From: Pinus tabuliformis
Taxonomy: Eukaryota; Streptophyta; Pinopsida; Pinales; Pinaceae
Direction of reading: 5' to 3'
NCBI GenBank assembly: GCA_031772625.1
Contig: CM062813.1
Coordinates: 698,704,115-698,768,114 of the forward strand
Length of the DNA: 64,000 nucleotides
Part shown: one piece after another, positions 22,858-33,898 of the stretch
Position numbering within the stretch: the stretch's first letter is position 1
Layout: each line of letters begins with the position of its first letter
The notes under the pieces: model-generated
The model's input: the letters and a program-made list of their open reading frames with translations, nothing else
The model's database searches: none
Told to the model about the DNA's origin: nothing
Position numbers and translations under genes: made by a program

Positions 22858-23990
22858 ACACCTTATTAAGAGTTGACACACAAAGCATTAAAATGGGGAT
22901 AGGTGTAAGAGGAACTGGCCCTCCTCGGGGTTGAACATAACTCATAGGAGGTTGAGAATATGGTGATGAATGAGGGTTGGATATGGATCCAATGATACTG
23001 TTGGTGGAATGAGATGCCCCTAGCATAGAAGCAACACCAAGCTAAGGTAGATTGGGAAGGATAGTATAAACATAACCTGACTAGTTGCATATAATATCAT
23101 ATTTTAATTTTAATTGGAGAGCTTCTTCCTCAGTCCGGGGGAAGTGTGAGGTGATATATTTACCTATGGGGGCCAAAAGAGTTCTCAAAATCCAATCCAT
23201 ATAAACACGATCGTCAAACTCAGGAGCTTTACAATGGATCCTCCTTTTGTGTCATTATTGTACATGGTCAAAAAGGCATGTGGTAGAAGTTTGATGAAAG
23301 GAATTTAATAGTTCGGTACCAGTGTCATATCGAATAGATAATTGGAAGTATGAAAGAAATTCATTGGCAAGATTCACAAAGGTGGAATGAGAGGCATGTG
23401 GTTTGTCAACATCCCACTTGGTAGCAACTCCAGTTAGGGTGTGTTGAAAGAGATGAAGATGAATGGAGTCCTCGATGATGGAATTGGATGAACACTACAT
23501 GTGGAAAGAGCACACATGATTGGTAGGGTCTTCTCTAGGATTACCTTCAAACTTGGGTCTGTCTGAGGAAAGATTTTTTGGTGTGGTTGGCTAATTCTGG
23601 TCATGGAGAAGGGGATCATTGATGAGATGGATTAAGTCGAGGAGACTCAAACCAACCATGTATGGAAGAAGAGGTTGGTAAGCATCCATGCCTGAATAGG
23701 TTTTGATATTACCTCCTTGAGATTTAACCTGGTTGGGACCAGTGTTACGACTTGGGTTTCCACCACCCACATTAGCTACTGACATGGTAGCAGTGTGGGA
23801 TTGGGAGGATGCGGAATCAGAGGAAGAGTTAGAAGAATCAGAAGAACTAGATCTATATACAGACTCAATGGAGGAATAGGAGGATGGATTCCTAAGTTGA
23901 GGAGCAGGAGTGATAAGATGTCCTAAAGGAAACTGGTGGCGAAGGCCACGAAGTCTCCACCAGAATCCTTAGGGGCATAATGGTGTTAGG
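22858..23990 (-). pseudogene. Gypsy gag pseudogene, Tat-like
   Basis: One minus-strand frame runs from about 23,945 to 22,858 with a handful of in-frame stops, mainly TAG. A serine-rich start and a GGGNPSRNTGPNQ stretch are followed by the Retrotrans_gag-like domain (RPKFEGNPREDPTNHV, FNNEF-type core, YFQLSIRYDTGTELLNSF). This domain aligns by eye with the gypsy-B gag at 37,190-37,560 (PKFNGNLGEDPLDHV). Both are therefore the same lineage, here in opposite orientation. No protease or pol follows before the interrupted gene's leader. Confidence 0.7.
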
Positions 23991-25370
23991 AAAAAATGAC
24001 ATTAAAGGCTAAATATTAAAGATGAAAGAAGAGAGTAACAAAGAGAAAGAAAACACCTAGTGAAATGGTGCCAAATGTAAACTTACTATAATGATATGCT
24101 ACTCTAATCCAAGAAAACACATCCTATAAAAATGAAAATGACCTCTAGCCTAAAGGTGGTATAAATCCTAAAACAAGTCCTAGTTCTACTGTTTCAGAAG
24201 GCCTTCCAAAAGACTTCTTACTTGACGTTTTTTGATATCTATAAGTAGAGTTGTCTAGGGGAAGGTATGGTAGAGGAGTGATTGATTTACCCACATACAT
24301 TGCCTATAGGGTGTTTTCCTAAGATTGGCCACTAAGGTTACCTTCGTCCCACGGGGATGGTTGAATCTTGGGCTTCTTGGTAGTCAGTCAACAATGTAAA
24401 AACCTGGACCAATGAGTCAAGCTAGCCTCGTGGAGATTCACACACATTGAGAGTTAAGCCTGACCCCCTCTCAAACAGGTCTTTGATGTGCATTGGTTTT
24501 GGACCATGGGATTGTGAAGGATTTTAAGCTCCCTATAATGTCAACTTTCTATGTCTTAGTGTAAGTGATCTATGGGTGTTTTTGGAATCCTATCGCACCG
24601 ATCCTAAACCTAAATGCAAAAATTGTTTTTCCCTACCTCCCAAGTGGGTTTAATCTATGTGACTTAAGTTATTATTAATTTGGAGCATTTCAAGTCTTGG
24701 GCTGTCAGTTGTAACCAAGATCATGTTTGCTTAGGGTGTGAGCGTGTGGAAAATGTGTTAGTGGATGAGTTAATTGAGCATGTTTTATGATGTCAATGTT
24801 GCTGAAAATAAACTGCATAAACTGTAAATAACACTGAAAATGAACAATAAAATAAACAACAAGCTCAAGCACACAATTACCACCCAAAAAGGCTATGAAG
24901 AAGCAAGAAAAATGATGGAAAAACAAGAAACTAAAAGACACAAAATGACCAAAATATATAATGTCTAAAGGGGCAGGGATATTAAGGAAAAAAATTGTTG
25001 AAATGATGCAGAAAACCAACAAAAAATAGAAAGAAAAGTACTAAAAAATTGCATAAATTCAAAAAGAAGGGTGCTTAAGGGAATCCTAGAGAAGAAACAC
25101 AACACGAGTATTAAAGGAGAATAAAGTGTTGTAAAAATGGCCAAAAAAGGACTGGAAAATGATGGAAAAAATGTTGGAAAACAGTTGTTGAAAGTTATGC
25201 AAAACTAGACTCCTCAACTCAACAAATTTTCTCCTAAATGGTAGAGGTGTACTCTAAACCCTAAGGGGATTTTTCCTTCCTCAAAATGAGAAAACATACT
25301 AAGTGGATATAGGCCTAGAGGTGAATGAGAAAAGAATAGAAGACCTTCCCAACACCCAAGAAACACTCTT
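23991..25370. other. Non-coding, probably leader/LTR of the minus-strand gypsy
   Basis: No supported gene. The stretch 24,290-24,480 on the minus strand (containing CCCTATAGGC) vaguely recalls the conserved leader block of gypsy-1 and gypsy-B, which would make this the leader of the gag at 22,858-23,990. I cannot find its PBS or LTR ends. Confidence 0.35.
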
Positions 25371-25373
25371 GGA

Positions 25374-25376
25374 AAA

Positions 25377-25411
<35 letters not shown>

Positions 25412-25437
25412 ATATATATATATATATATATATATAT
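25374..25437. repeat. Microsatellites (AAAT)n then (AT)n
   Basis: About ten AAAT units followed by about twelve AT units, directly next to the 3' end (minus strand) of a SINE copy. Confidence 0.9.
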
Positions 25438-25632
25438 TAAGGGTGGTTCACGGACATTGAGTGACTGATACATCCATGGGAAAATTCAGGTAGATCAACT
25501 CGAAGGGATCTACCTGTCGGTCAAACTAGCAAGGCCTAACCCCAAGGGTGTCAAGGAGATTTGACCCTGTGACCTCCTGATAAGCGAGGTACTTAGCAAC
25601 AGGAACTCGACCAACTGAGCTATCCCTTGGTG
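25438..25632 (-). mobile_element. tRNA-derived SINE
   Basis: On the minus strand the unit begins CCAAGGGATAGCTCAGTTGG. Box A TAGCTCAGTTGG is at 25,622-25,611 and a box B-like GGTCAAATCTCC at 25,566-25,555. A tRNA-unrelated body of about 110 bp follows, and then an AT-rich simple-repeat tail. RNA polymerase III boxes followed by an unrelated body define tRNA-derived SINEs. It is not a tRNA gene, because the acceptor stem is not closed and box B is imperfect. Confidence 0.75.
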
Positions 25633-25735
25633 CATATATATATATATATATATATATACAACTCAGTTGGTTGAGTTCCTGTTGCTAAGTACCTCGCTTA
25701 TCAGGAGGTCAAAGGGTTAAATCTCCTTGATGTAT
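25633..25735 (+). mobile_element. (TA)n and truncated second SINE copy in inverted orientation
   Basis: (TA)n at 25,633-25,658 is followed by about 74 bp that repeats the tRNA-like head of the neighbouring SINE on the opposite strand (CTCAGTTGG, then the same anticodon-arm region and GGTTAAATCTCC). The copy stops after box B. The two heads form an inverted repeat around the TA tract. Confidence 0.75.
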
Positions 25736-26730
25736 ATATAATAATTTTTTTTGGAAAAATGCAGTGCGCAGGTTCTTACTTGTTAAGTGCACCTGGATGC
25801 AGGAAATTGTCCAAAAGTATGTTCATGAACATAGGTTTGGGGCCAAAACTGTGCTATGTTCCCAAAGGTTTCGCTCAACAGATCTATTGTAGACTGTGTC
25901 ATCTCTTGCACGAATGGTACATGTGACCTGCAAAAAAGACACAAAAACCAAACAGAGGAAAGAATTTTCTAGCAAATAGTAGGAATCTAAAAACAGAAAT
26001 AAGAATGAGAATTGAGAGAAAGAAGAAATATGAAAAATATTGAAAATTATTGAAACAACAGTCACGAAGGTTCTGAATTGCTACACTGGTGGAGTCGTTG
26101 TTTGTTAGTGTAAAGTTTTCAAAGAAGTCTACCAAAATCCTTTACTTAAGTTAGAGGTGACTTATAACCCTAACAACAAAATGATAGTTGCAGTTTGTCC
26201 TTTAGATGTGCAAAATAAAGATTAGAAACCTTGCAGAAAGATATATCATGCAAATAAAATAACAAATAGCGACATATAAAATGATAAAGACCCAATGGAA
26301 AAAGGAATGATTTTATTATTATTCTCAAATTAAAAAACTTACATGTGATGAGGATAGTTTGTAGACTTGGGTCTATAAATCCCCCTTTGTGGGATGGGTC
26401 CTTTTTGACCTTGTGCTTCAGCGGGATTCATCTCTCTCTCAATGTGTGCAGTGAGCAAAATGTGGTTATGGAAACTTGAACTCAATATGGGAGCTCAAAC
26501 ATTACAAAATAGTAATAGGGACGATGAAAATGGTCATAGTGAAGAATGACGGAAAAACCTTTCTATTTATAACAAAATATTGGGATATATTGAGATTTAA
26601 AAAATAATATAATATTATAGAATCAAAATCTAGTTGTTGTGAATATTTTATTATATTTTTTGAGAGGGAAAAGATATTTGAAATAGTCAAATATCTTTAT
26701 TTAGAAAATGTTTAAAGTAATTAACAAATA
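25736..26730. other. AT-rich DNA without supported genes
   Basis: Several ORFs under 80 codons on the minus strand are of low complexity (F/S/L-rich) and unsupported. I see no element ends. Confidence 0.5.
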
Positions 26731-27030
26731 AAAAATGATTTATTAATTACTTTATGGTGATTAAGCCAAATTTGAATTATATATAATGATTTAATAATTT
26801 TTTCATGAGTGAAATTAGGGAATAATAAATAAATAATGATTTTTAAATTATTCTTTAGTGGTTAAGTCAAAAAAGGTTAGAAATAATCATTAAATAATCA
26901 TTTAATAATTATTTTGAGACAGTATTAAATAAATAATGATCTATTTAATTATTCTCATGTGGCTTTTGGATTTTAATGAGAAATAATTTAGGAAATTGGT
27001 TCACTAATTTTTTGCTAAGGTGAAAGTAGG
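26731..27030. repeat. Degenerate 50-bp tandem array
   Basis: Units start at 26,731, 26,781, 26,831, 26,881, 26,931 and, weakly, 26,981. Each begins with a form of AAATAATGATTT followed by an AT-rich inverted motif. Three contain facing AATAAT/ATTATT arms across 9-10 nt. Confidence 0.7.
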
Positions 27031-27117
27031 TTTTAATGTGTAAAAACCCATCCTACATGGTGTATTTTGATCCCCCTAGTAAGAAATGGCAAGGTGGAAA
27101 TTTTTTGGGTGATAATA

Positions 27118-27680
27118 GCAATGAAGACCTAATGAATGTTATGATTCTTTGTATCTAGGAAACACATCTAAAATTTACCCCATCAAATATTGAATTTCGC
27201 AAATTCAATTTCAACATATCAAAATGTCTTCATGGAGTACTTACTTGCATACAATAAACATAGAAGGCATATCAACGAAAAACATTTGCAATAGCATAAT
27301 CGAACTTGTTTGTCAGAAATATATTTCCAATGTTGAATATCCATAATAAATCTATATGTTGCGCCATGTGTATCTGTGTTAGCAATCATTGAAGTGATAG
27401 CAATAGCAAGGGCACAATTCACACCTAGTGATCACATTTTTATACTTATTGTATATTTCAATATCGACATCAATTCAAATAGCAAACAAAGTAAACAATT
27501 ATTGGAGTACATGTGGTGTGAACAATTACAAGAAGTAATGAGAAATTTTATTTCCAGGAATAAGACAATTATTGATCACATTTGGAAAAATTTTCCTCTT
27601 CAACAATGTCATGTTCATATTTCACATTCATACTGGAGTGATCATGATGCAGTTCATGCTTCACTACACTTTTTGTGATT
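27118..27680 (+). pseudogene. Endonuclease/exonuclease/phosphatase-domain ORF, decayed
   Basis: The N-terminal part (27,118-27,250) reads LCI-stop-ETHL and then a FRKFNF and HGVLTCIQ stretch; the stop is TAG in place of the glutamine of the usual Q-E-T-H-like motif. The C-terminal part (27,376-27,680) contains FNIDI, a leucine-rich segment, IIDHIWKNFP and the hallmark SYWSDHDAV. These are the metal-binding and catalytic blocks of the EEP superfamily found in LINEs and in endonuclease-bearing Helitrons. The middle is lost or shifted. No reverse transcriptase or helicase is seen nearby, so the parent element is undecided. Confidence 0.6.
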
Positions 27681-28840
27681 CTAACCTTGCATAAGCTATG
27701 CATTTTTTGTTTTGAAGTAGTAAAGTTCACTAGAAATTATAAATGTGATACAACAAATTGTTTGTAAATAACAGTTATTTTGTATAAGTTGTAACGATAC
27801 ATTTGTTTGTTTGTTCTCATGTGAAGTCCAAAATGGATAAGTAATTAATTTAACTGTTCCAAGGTAATAACAACCATAGATTGCAGGAATCGTATATACT
27901 TTCAAGGTATGAGTATTCTTAAATCTTTAAGTATTTGTTTTTTTTAATGTTTTATTTTTTCAATATTTGATAGTTCAGATTTATTAATTGTATTATCATA
28001 ACTTAAGCTAATTATTGATTGCACAACCACAAAAGATATGAAAGACGCCCAAGTGTTGTGAATGTGTGGAAGTGTTGTTATCTTTTTTACATGTTCCTTT
28101 CCCAGTACATACTTGCCGCTTCACACATTTTCTTCACATATCTCCATCTCTCGTGATACATTTTCTGTACGTTCATGCAATTTTTAAATGGGATTAATTT
28201 TTTAACTATACTTTATTTAGGGAACATATTACATGTTTACGAGAAAAATTGATATATGGTTAATAAATAAGAGAGCGAAGCAATTTGCGATGATTGACCA
28301 AAGTTGCATGTGTCTTTGAACTTTTTCAAATCCCGGTGTCAGACTATTCGTAAATCAAAGTCGATAGTGAAAAATTAGTGGGGACCAGCCATGCGACCAA
28401 ATTGCTTCGTAACAGGGATAATTGAGTACATCTTTTATAGTGAGAATTATTATCGACAACTTGTAAGATAATTGTCATTATGACAAATAATTCATAGTAA
28501 TGCATAAGCAAGATGTGTAACAAATGGACGAGATGTTTTTGGAATTTTGAGATTTATTTGCAATAGTTTCCATAAACATTGGCTTTGGTATCTTCAATTG
28601 ATATTTATTAAGAATTTTTTTGTATAACAAATTTCACACTTGCAATACTAAGAGTTCATTTCGCGCTTGCAATAGTAATAGTTGGTGATTATATACAAAA
28701 CTGAAAAATTATGCAGTTAACCAACATTGAGAGTGTTATTAATTGAGAAAGTGTTTTCAAATACAAAATGAACATTATTAGCAGAGGAAGCAGAAAAGCT
28801 ATTTGCACTAACACAATTATGGAAATTTAAACTTCTATTA
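27681..28840. other. AT-rich non-coding DNA with one 12-bp inverted repeat
   Basis: No gene supported. CGAAGCAATTTG (28,276-28,287) and its exact complement CAAATTGCTTCG (28,398-28,409) enclose 110 nt. With a bulge and wobble pairs the arms extend further. Confidence 0.5.
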
Positions 28841-28847
28841 GAAAACA

Positions 28848-30991
28848 AGATAATACTGGGGGAGAGAGGGTGAATCAATATTATGACCAATTTTATTAAT
28901 TAATATACAAATTCAAATATTCAGGAAATAATCATGTAAACAATACATAAATCACACAACAACAACATAAACATCATACACTTATGAAACATTGATTTTA
29001 AAGTGGAAACCCATAAAGGGAGAAAACCACCAATCTTCTTTTTAATTTTGATGTAAATGCAACCACCAACTTCTTTCTACATCATATTATGTTGGCACCA
29101 ACCTATCAGAAGCTCCAATATCTTTTTATTTTCAAGTGCCCACTTGCTGGAAGCAACAACTCCCACTATTTATAGGCACCAACCTATTGATATTTTTCAT
29201 GCACCTTGCTGAAGGAAACGCCAATCCCCTGATAAAAGATATAATATTTGTTATGTTAAACTCTTATGATCTTCTTTCTACAACACTCCTTTTACTTCTA
29301 ATCCTTTGCAATTTTCTTATACACAATAACTTTTGTTTTCACTCAATCTCCACCTACAACCTTTGTTTTGTCCTTTCATTCCTTATCTACTTCAAGTTTT
29401 TTACATTTGAGATATCTCTCACTATCTTTTCATATCCATTGTTTCTCTCTTTCTCTAATGTTGTTAATTTGGTCAGAACAAGAGAAAAATTATTAATTAC
29501 AACTTGAAGCACTATTTTATATCAGTCTCTTCTCATCAATTGTGTCTTTTCACATTCACAGTTATCAGGAATTAAATCACTTCAAGTTCATGTTGTTTGA
29601 AATTCGTTGGTTTGTTGGTTTCAAATTTACACTGTTTTAAATTTCATGGTCTTTGAATTGACATCATATTCACATTGTCTTCATGCTACCTTAACTTCAA
29701 TTTAGTTCACAACTATGATTTTGAGTTTTCTCTTTAACTACCACTACTCTATATTTTAGTGTTTGTAACACCAAATTTGATTGTGTCACTTTCTTAAAAT
29801 TCATTTCTTGGAAAATATGATTGAGATATGAATTGTGTGTGCTATCCATTGGAGGATACAGAGAACCTTGACCTTCAGCTCTTTGCACCATATAACTTTA
29901 TAGAAGAACCAATGGATATAGACCAAAAAGGCACTTATCTAGTTCAATCCAGTATCCAAGTCATTTTGAAGGTGAGTGACATTTCTTTGAGGTTGAATTG
30001 TAAATACTCTAGATGCTTCTTCAAGGAATCTGGTATCTGAGTCATTTTGTAAGCAAGCTATTTTCTTTGGATCCAAATTCTGGATACTTCGAATGGCTCA
30101 TAAGGCTATTTTGTCCCTATTTCCGAGCCATAGATATTTATACAAATTGACCGCTTAACAGAAATCCAGAGAATGTGCCATGTCATTGGATGGCATCATC
30201 CTGCCACATGGCATCCCTTGAGTGGTGCCACATTTCACCTAGAAATAGCCACTTGGCCACCCAAAAAGTCCAAAATCACTTGCCACTTATCATGCTACCG
30301 AGGTGCTATGTCATCACATTGGCCACATCATTGCCACATGTACGCCACATCACTCTGCCACACCATCTCTAGCTCATACTTACACATCATTTTCATCATC
30401 CAATTGAATTCCTCCATGTGTCACCAATTCTACATGTTTTGGTATGGAACAAATTCTGATATCCGAGTGATTTTAGTGTTTTCCTTTGTTAAATTTTTTT
30501 ATAAAGCCAGATAGGTGAATGCTTGGATTTACCTTCAAGCGACACGTATTTTGACAAACATCTAGATGGATCCACATTTCTCTAAACATCTAAATGGATC
30601 CATATTTCTCCAAACATTCAAATTTCTTCAAAGACCTAAATTTCTTAAAACATCTGGATGGATTTGGATATTTCCAAAATTCCTGATATCATCAGATTCT
30701 TGCAAGTCTTAGATTACCTGCTCTCTAGATGAGTCTGGATTTCCTGCATCCCCAAATGAATCTAGATTCATGAATAAGTCTATATATCCTAAATTTCTTC
30801 ACTACTAAACCTAACTAAATTTCATAACTTGGTTTCTCATCAACCCTTAGGAGGTTCACTATGTTTTATATACCATTGGAAAGGTCTCTTAGAAGACTAC
30901 ACGTTGAAACACTTAGTTTTCACTTTTGAGTTGAGGCATTAAGGAATAATTTCAAATATTTAAAGCTATAACCTATATCCTTGACTCACCA
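28848..30991 (-). repeat. Divergent Copia LTR related to the intact Copia
   Basis: The start GATAATACTGGGGGAGAGAG and the GTGGAAACCCATAAAGGG / GAAAACCACC blocks parallel the intact Copia LTR in the same order and orientation. The far end (CTCACCAATCTCCCCCTT) parallels that LTR's end plus polypurine tract. The body carries families of degenerate short repeats: TATCCGAGTCATTTT-like at about 29,950, 30,030 and 30,460; GCCACATGGCAT-like at 30,170-30,365; ATCTAGATGGATCC-like at 30,560-30,780. No coding part of this element is recognisable. Borders are approximate. Confidence 0.6.
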
Positions 30992-31568
30992 ATCTCCCCC
31001 TTAACTTTACACAGATAGATAGTAATGACTCAATTCAGACATTAATGACAACAATGACAACTTTGACATCAATTACAACACTTATTTGACATCAATTACA
31101 ACACTTCTTTGACATCAATGACAACACTTTGTTAACCACCTTCATAGCATAGAATTTTGGATTATCAAATCTATTGTGACGAACTATTTAGTGGAATCTT
31201 TAGGACAATTTGCAAATCATAGATAGAAACTTCCATTACCAATGGATGCTATATGTATTAAATTCTTATAGTCCCCTCAACATCCAAATAAGGATGACAA
31301 AAGCAGGAGTCTCCTAAGGTGTTTGAGATATTCTTTGGGGAGAAGAGGGGTAGGTTGTTAGGTGGGGTAGGAATTTCAAAATTTGAAGAGAAAGAGGAAC
31401 TCAAGGATAGGCACAAAAAACATAAACAAACACATAAAGGTAATATTCATCTTGAAAACCCTTAACCAGGAAAACTAACCTTTTGGAATAAGTCTTCCTT
31501 AACCTTGGGCAATATGGTCAAGCCAACTAGGTTTATTTAGCTCTCTATTTTTTTATTACCAGATCTAT
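30992..31568. other. Probable UTR remnant with three 23-bp repeats
   Basis: TTTGACATCAATTACAACACTT-like units lie at about 31,062-31,130, three in a row. The rest has no recognisable feature up to the chromovirus target site. Confidence 0.5.
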
Positions 31569-31573
31569 ACCTT
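31569..31573. other. Target-site duplication of the chromovirus (ACCTT)
   Basis: ACCTT directly before the 5' LTR is repeated at 52,332-52,336 directly after the 3' LTR. Confidence 0.92.
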
Positions 31574-31907
31574 TGTTGGGTCCCTATAATACTAGTGATT
31601 ACCCCATTACTATTATAGTTGTACCCCTTATTAATATTTTTGTGCCCCTATTGTCCCCATATTGTTATTACTGTGCCCCATAGAATCCCTCTATTGTTAT
31701 TTTTGTGGCTTTATATTATTATTGTTAGGTCGACTGAGTTATATTGTGACTCCTTAGACTCCTATATATAGAAAGGAGGTTTTGTCATTTGAATCATCCA
31801 AGAATTGTTCATTTATGTAATGTAAAGGACGTTTCCCCCTCGAAGAGGCTAAATTTTAAGGCGTTAATCTATATTTTCTATCTTTTTCTTGAGTTGGTTT
31901 CATAACA
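31574..31907 (+). repeat. Chromovirus 5' LTR
   Basis: TGTTGGG to ATAACA, 334 bp. TATA-like CTATATATAG near 31,762. A PBS follows after two bases. Confidence 0.93.
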
Positions 31908-31909
31908 TT

Positions 31910-31921
31910 TGGTATCAGAGC
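31910..31921 (+). other. Chromovirus primer-binding site
   Basis: TGGTATCAGAGC, the match to initiator tRNA-Met, two bases after the LTR. Confidence 0.88.
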
Positions 31922-32594
31922 TTTGGATTCTAGGGTTTCGCTGCTCCAAACAGGTCATCGTGGAATTTTCGCTATAATTTTTTTTTTTTTTTTTGTGTGA
32001 CGTTTCAGAAGCTAAAAAAAAACCTATTTGAGAAGACATCACGCTGAAGCTCGGGTCCGAATTTCAGAGTTTTTCGCGCTATATTTACGGAGATATGATC
32101 TGAGGAAGTTTGTATTTTTGCAGACTCCTGAATTACATTCCAAACAGGTGACCTGGGGAAAATCATCATAACTTTCTCTCTGAGCATCAGATTGAAATTT
32201 TGTAAGAAGGTACAGAAAGAGGATGGAATGTAGTTTCTTGTATATATTTTTCAGAGCCAAAGGTCAAAACAGGGACACGTGGCACGTCGTACAAATTCGC
32301 TCTACTGAATTAGTCTATAATCAGGTAACTGTGGGAGATTTGGCATAACTCTTCATTGGAGAATCCAATTGGGGTCAGACTGGTGGCATTGGAAAGAGGA
32401 CACAGAGGACTACCATAGATCGCAATTTTAGAATTGGATGATCCAAAATTACAAAGATACATTAGAGGCAATATCGAGCTCCTACAAAGTGAAAAAAAGG
32501 TGTGTAGACTTTTTAAATTTTTGCTTAAGCTTGGTTTGAAAAATTATTTTGAAGGAATTCAAAGGGCATAGTAGAGAATTAGTATCGGTAACTA
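31922..32594 (+). other. Chromovirus leader
   Basis: Untranslated; no ORF supported. Contains a T18 tract at about 31,978. Confidence 0.6.
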
Positions 32595-32851
32595 ATGCCC
32601 CGAGGAAAGAAAATGCAAACACCTAGTAAGCAATCTGAAAGCTCTAGCATGACTCATGAAGAAGAGGAAGAAATGCTACATGATATATCAAAATTACAAG
32701 ACCAAGTGCAACAAATTTCACTCTCACAAAAGCTAACAGAAGCTAAGATAAATGGAGTGGAATCTAAGATAAAGGGCGTGGAAGCCAAGATTGACGATTT
32801 GAAGATAGATTTGAAGGCAGATATGACAAATTTTCTACAAGAAATACTTAC
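32595..32851 (+). pseudogene. Chromovirus gag, N-terminal part
   Basis: The ORF begins MPRGKKMQTPSKQ and continues as a charged coiled coil (KLTEAKINGVESK repeats). It is cut at 32,851, where gypsy-B entered. The following natural reading resumes at 47,777 in the same frame. Confidence 0.8.
32847..32851. other. Target-site duplication of gypsy-B (CTTAC)
   Basis: CTTAC precedes the gypsy-B 5' LTR and recurs at 47,772-47,776 after its 3' LTR. Confidence 0.92.
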
Positions 32852-33876
32852 TGTTATAGACATTTTTGTGCCTTGCAGCTCCAAACATGAAATGTCCATA
32901 AACCAAGGGCTCTTAAGTCCCTAAAAGTGTTGTTCCAACCCCTAAAGGAACAAGGTCAACAAATTACAACTTCTCCCAGAAGTTCTCCACCAGAAACTGC
33001 TCAGAATAAGTCAAAACAGGATCATTTCAGCTGCTCCACTAGCTAGCTGCGTTGCATAGCACCTAAAAACACTAGCTAGGTGCGTTGCAATGCACCTAAA
33101 TGCACTATGAGGGTGCGTTGAACGGGAAATGACAAATAGCAGTGCCATTCCGCGAGGTGGAAAGACAATGGAAGCTTCCAGAATCTTCTCCTATGACACT
33201 TGCCTCACTGAATTCGACCAAGGATGAGTAAGAGGCTTTCAGTCTCCAAGTGGAAGCAAGAACTGACAGAGAGAAGACACTAATCAGATCACAGGTTGAC
33301 TCATCCTCCTTGCATACATCTATATATGGATCCCTCATCCCAGAGATCCAGAGGCTGGAATTTTGCACATTGTAAGGAATTGCTGTTGGTTTTGAGATAG
33401 AGATCAGAGTATTGGGTGATTTATGCTTTGTTGGAGGTGAAGAGGGGCTTCTTTGCTGGGAGGTTGATGCTGGGTCAGGAATCATCGGTTGTAACTCCTC
33501 CTGGATCTTCTTGTTATATCAATAAAACTATTTGAGTTTTTCCTCCATTCTTGTGTATTATTGATGCTTGTTACATTTGTATGGTTAGCTTAAATATGAT
33601 CCTAAGCTGTTTATGAATATAGATCCATGTCTTTGTATAGTTTTCTTCTTTTGTGATCTTACAGGTACTTGGTGAAGCTGGGCAAGTAAGGGAGCAGGTA
33701 GCTGGAAGCTGTCAAAGAAGAGAGGGATTGGATCAAAGGATTAGCGCAAGACACAAGTTGGTTCTTTCTATCCCCCTCTATCTTTAATTCATAAAGGAAA
33801 TACAAAAGTAGTTTTCTTAAATAGACACACCTTAGTGGGATAGAGCAGTTCTAAATAGACACTTTTCCCGGTAACA
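32852..33876 (+). repeat. Gypsy-B 5' LTR
   Basis: TGTTATA to GGTAACA. TATA-like CTATATATGG near 33,320 and AATAAAAC near 33,521. It contains the arm series around 33,055-33,120 described for the 3' LTR, with one arm reading CAATGCACC instead of CAACGCACC. Confidence 0.92.
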
Positions 33877-33879
33877 AAA

Positions 33880-33898
33880 TGGTGACTCCGCTGGGGAC
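33880..33898 (+). other. Gypsy-B primer-binding site
   Basis: TGGTGACTCCGCTGGGGAC three bases after the LTR, related to the gypsy-1 site. Confidence 0.75.

Noticed and set aside
25555-25622. Possible tRNA gene
   Set aside because: Box A and B are present, but the acceptor stem does not close, box B is imperfect and a long unrelated body follows; a SINE explains it better.
26731-27030. CRISPR-like array
   Set aside because: The 50-bp units are degenerate along their length, with no identical repeat/unique spacer pattern, and the DNA is eukaryotic.
28276-28409. microRNA precursor
   Set aside because: The arms pair perfectly over only 12 bp and the spacer is long; nothing supports processing.
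29136-29507. 123-codon ORF in the divergent Copia LTR
   Set aside because: Leucine/phenylalanine-rich low-complexity product within an LTR; no domain.
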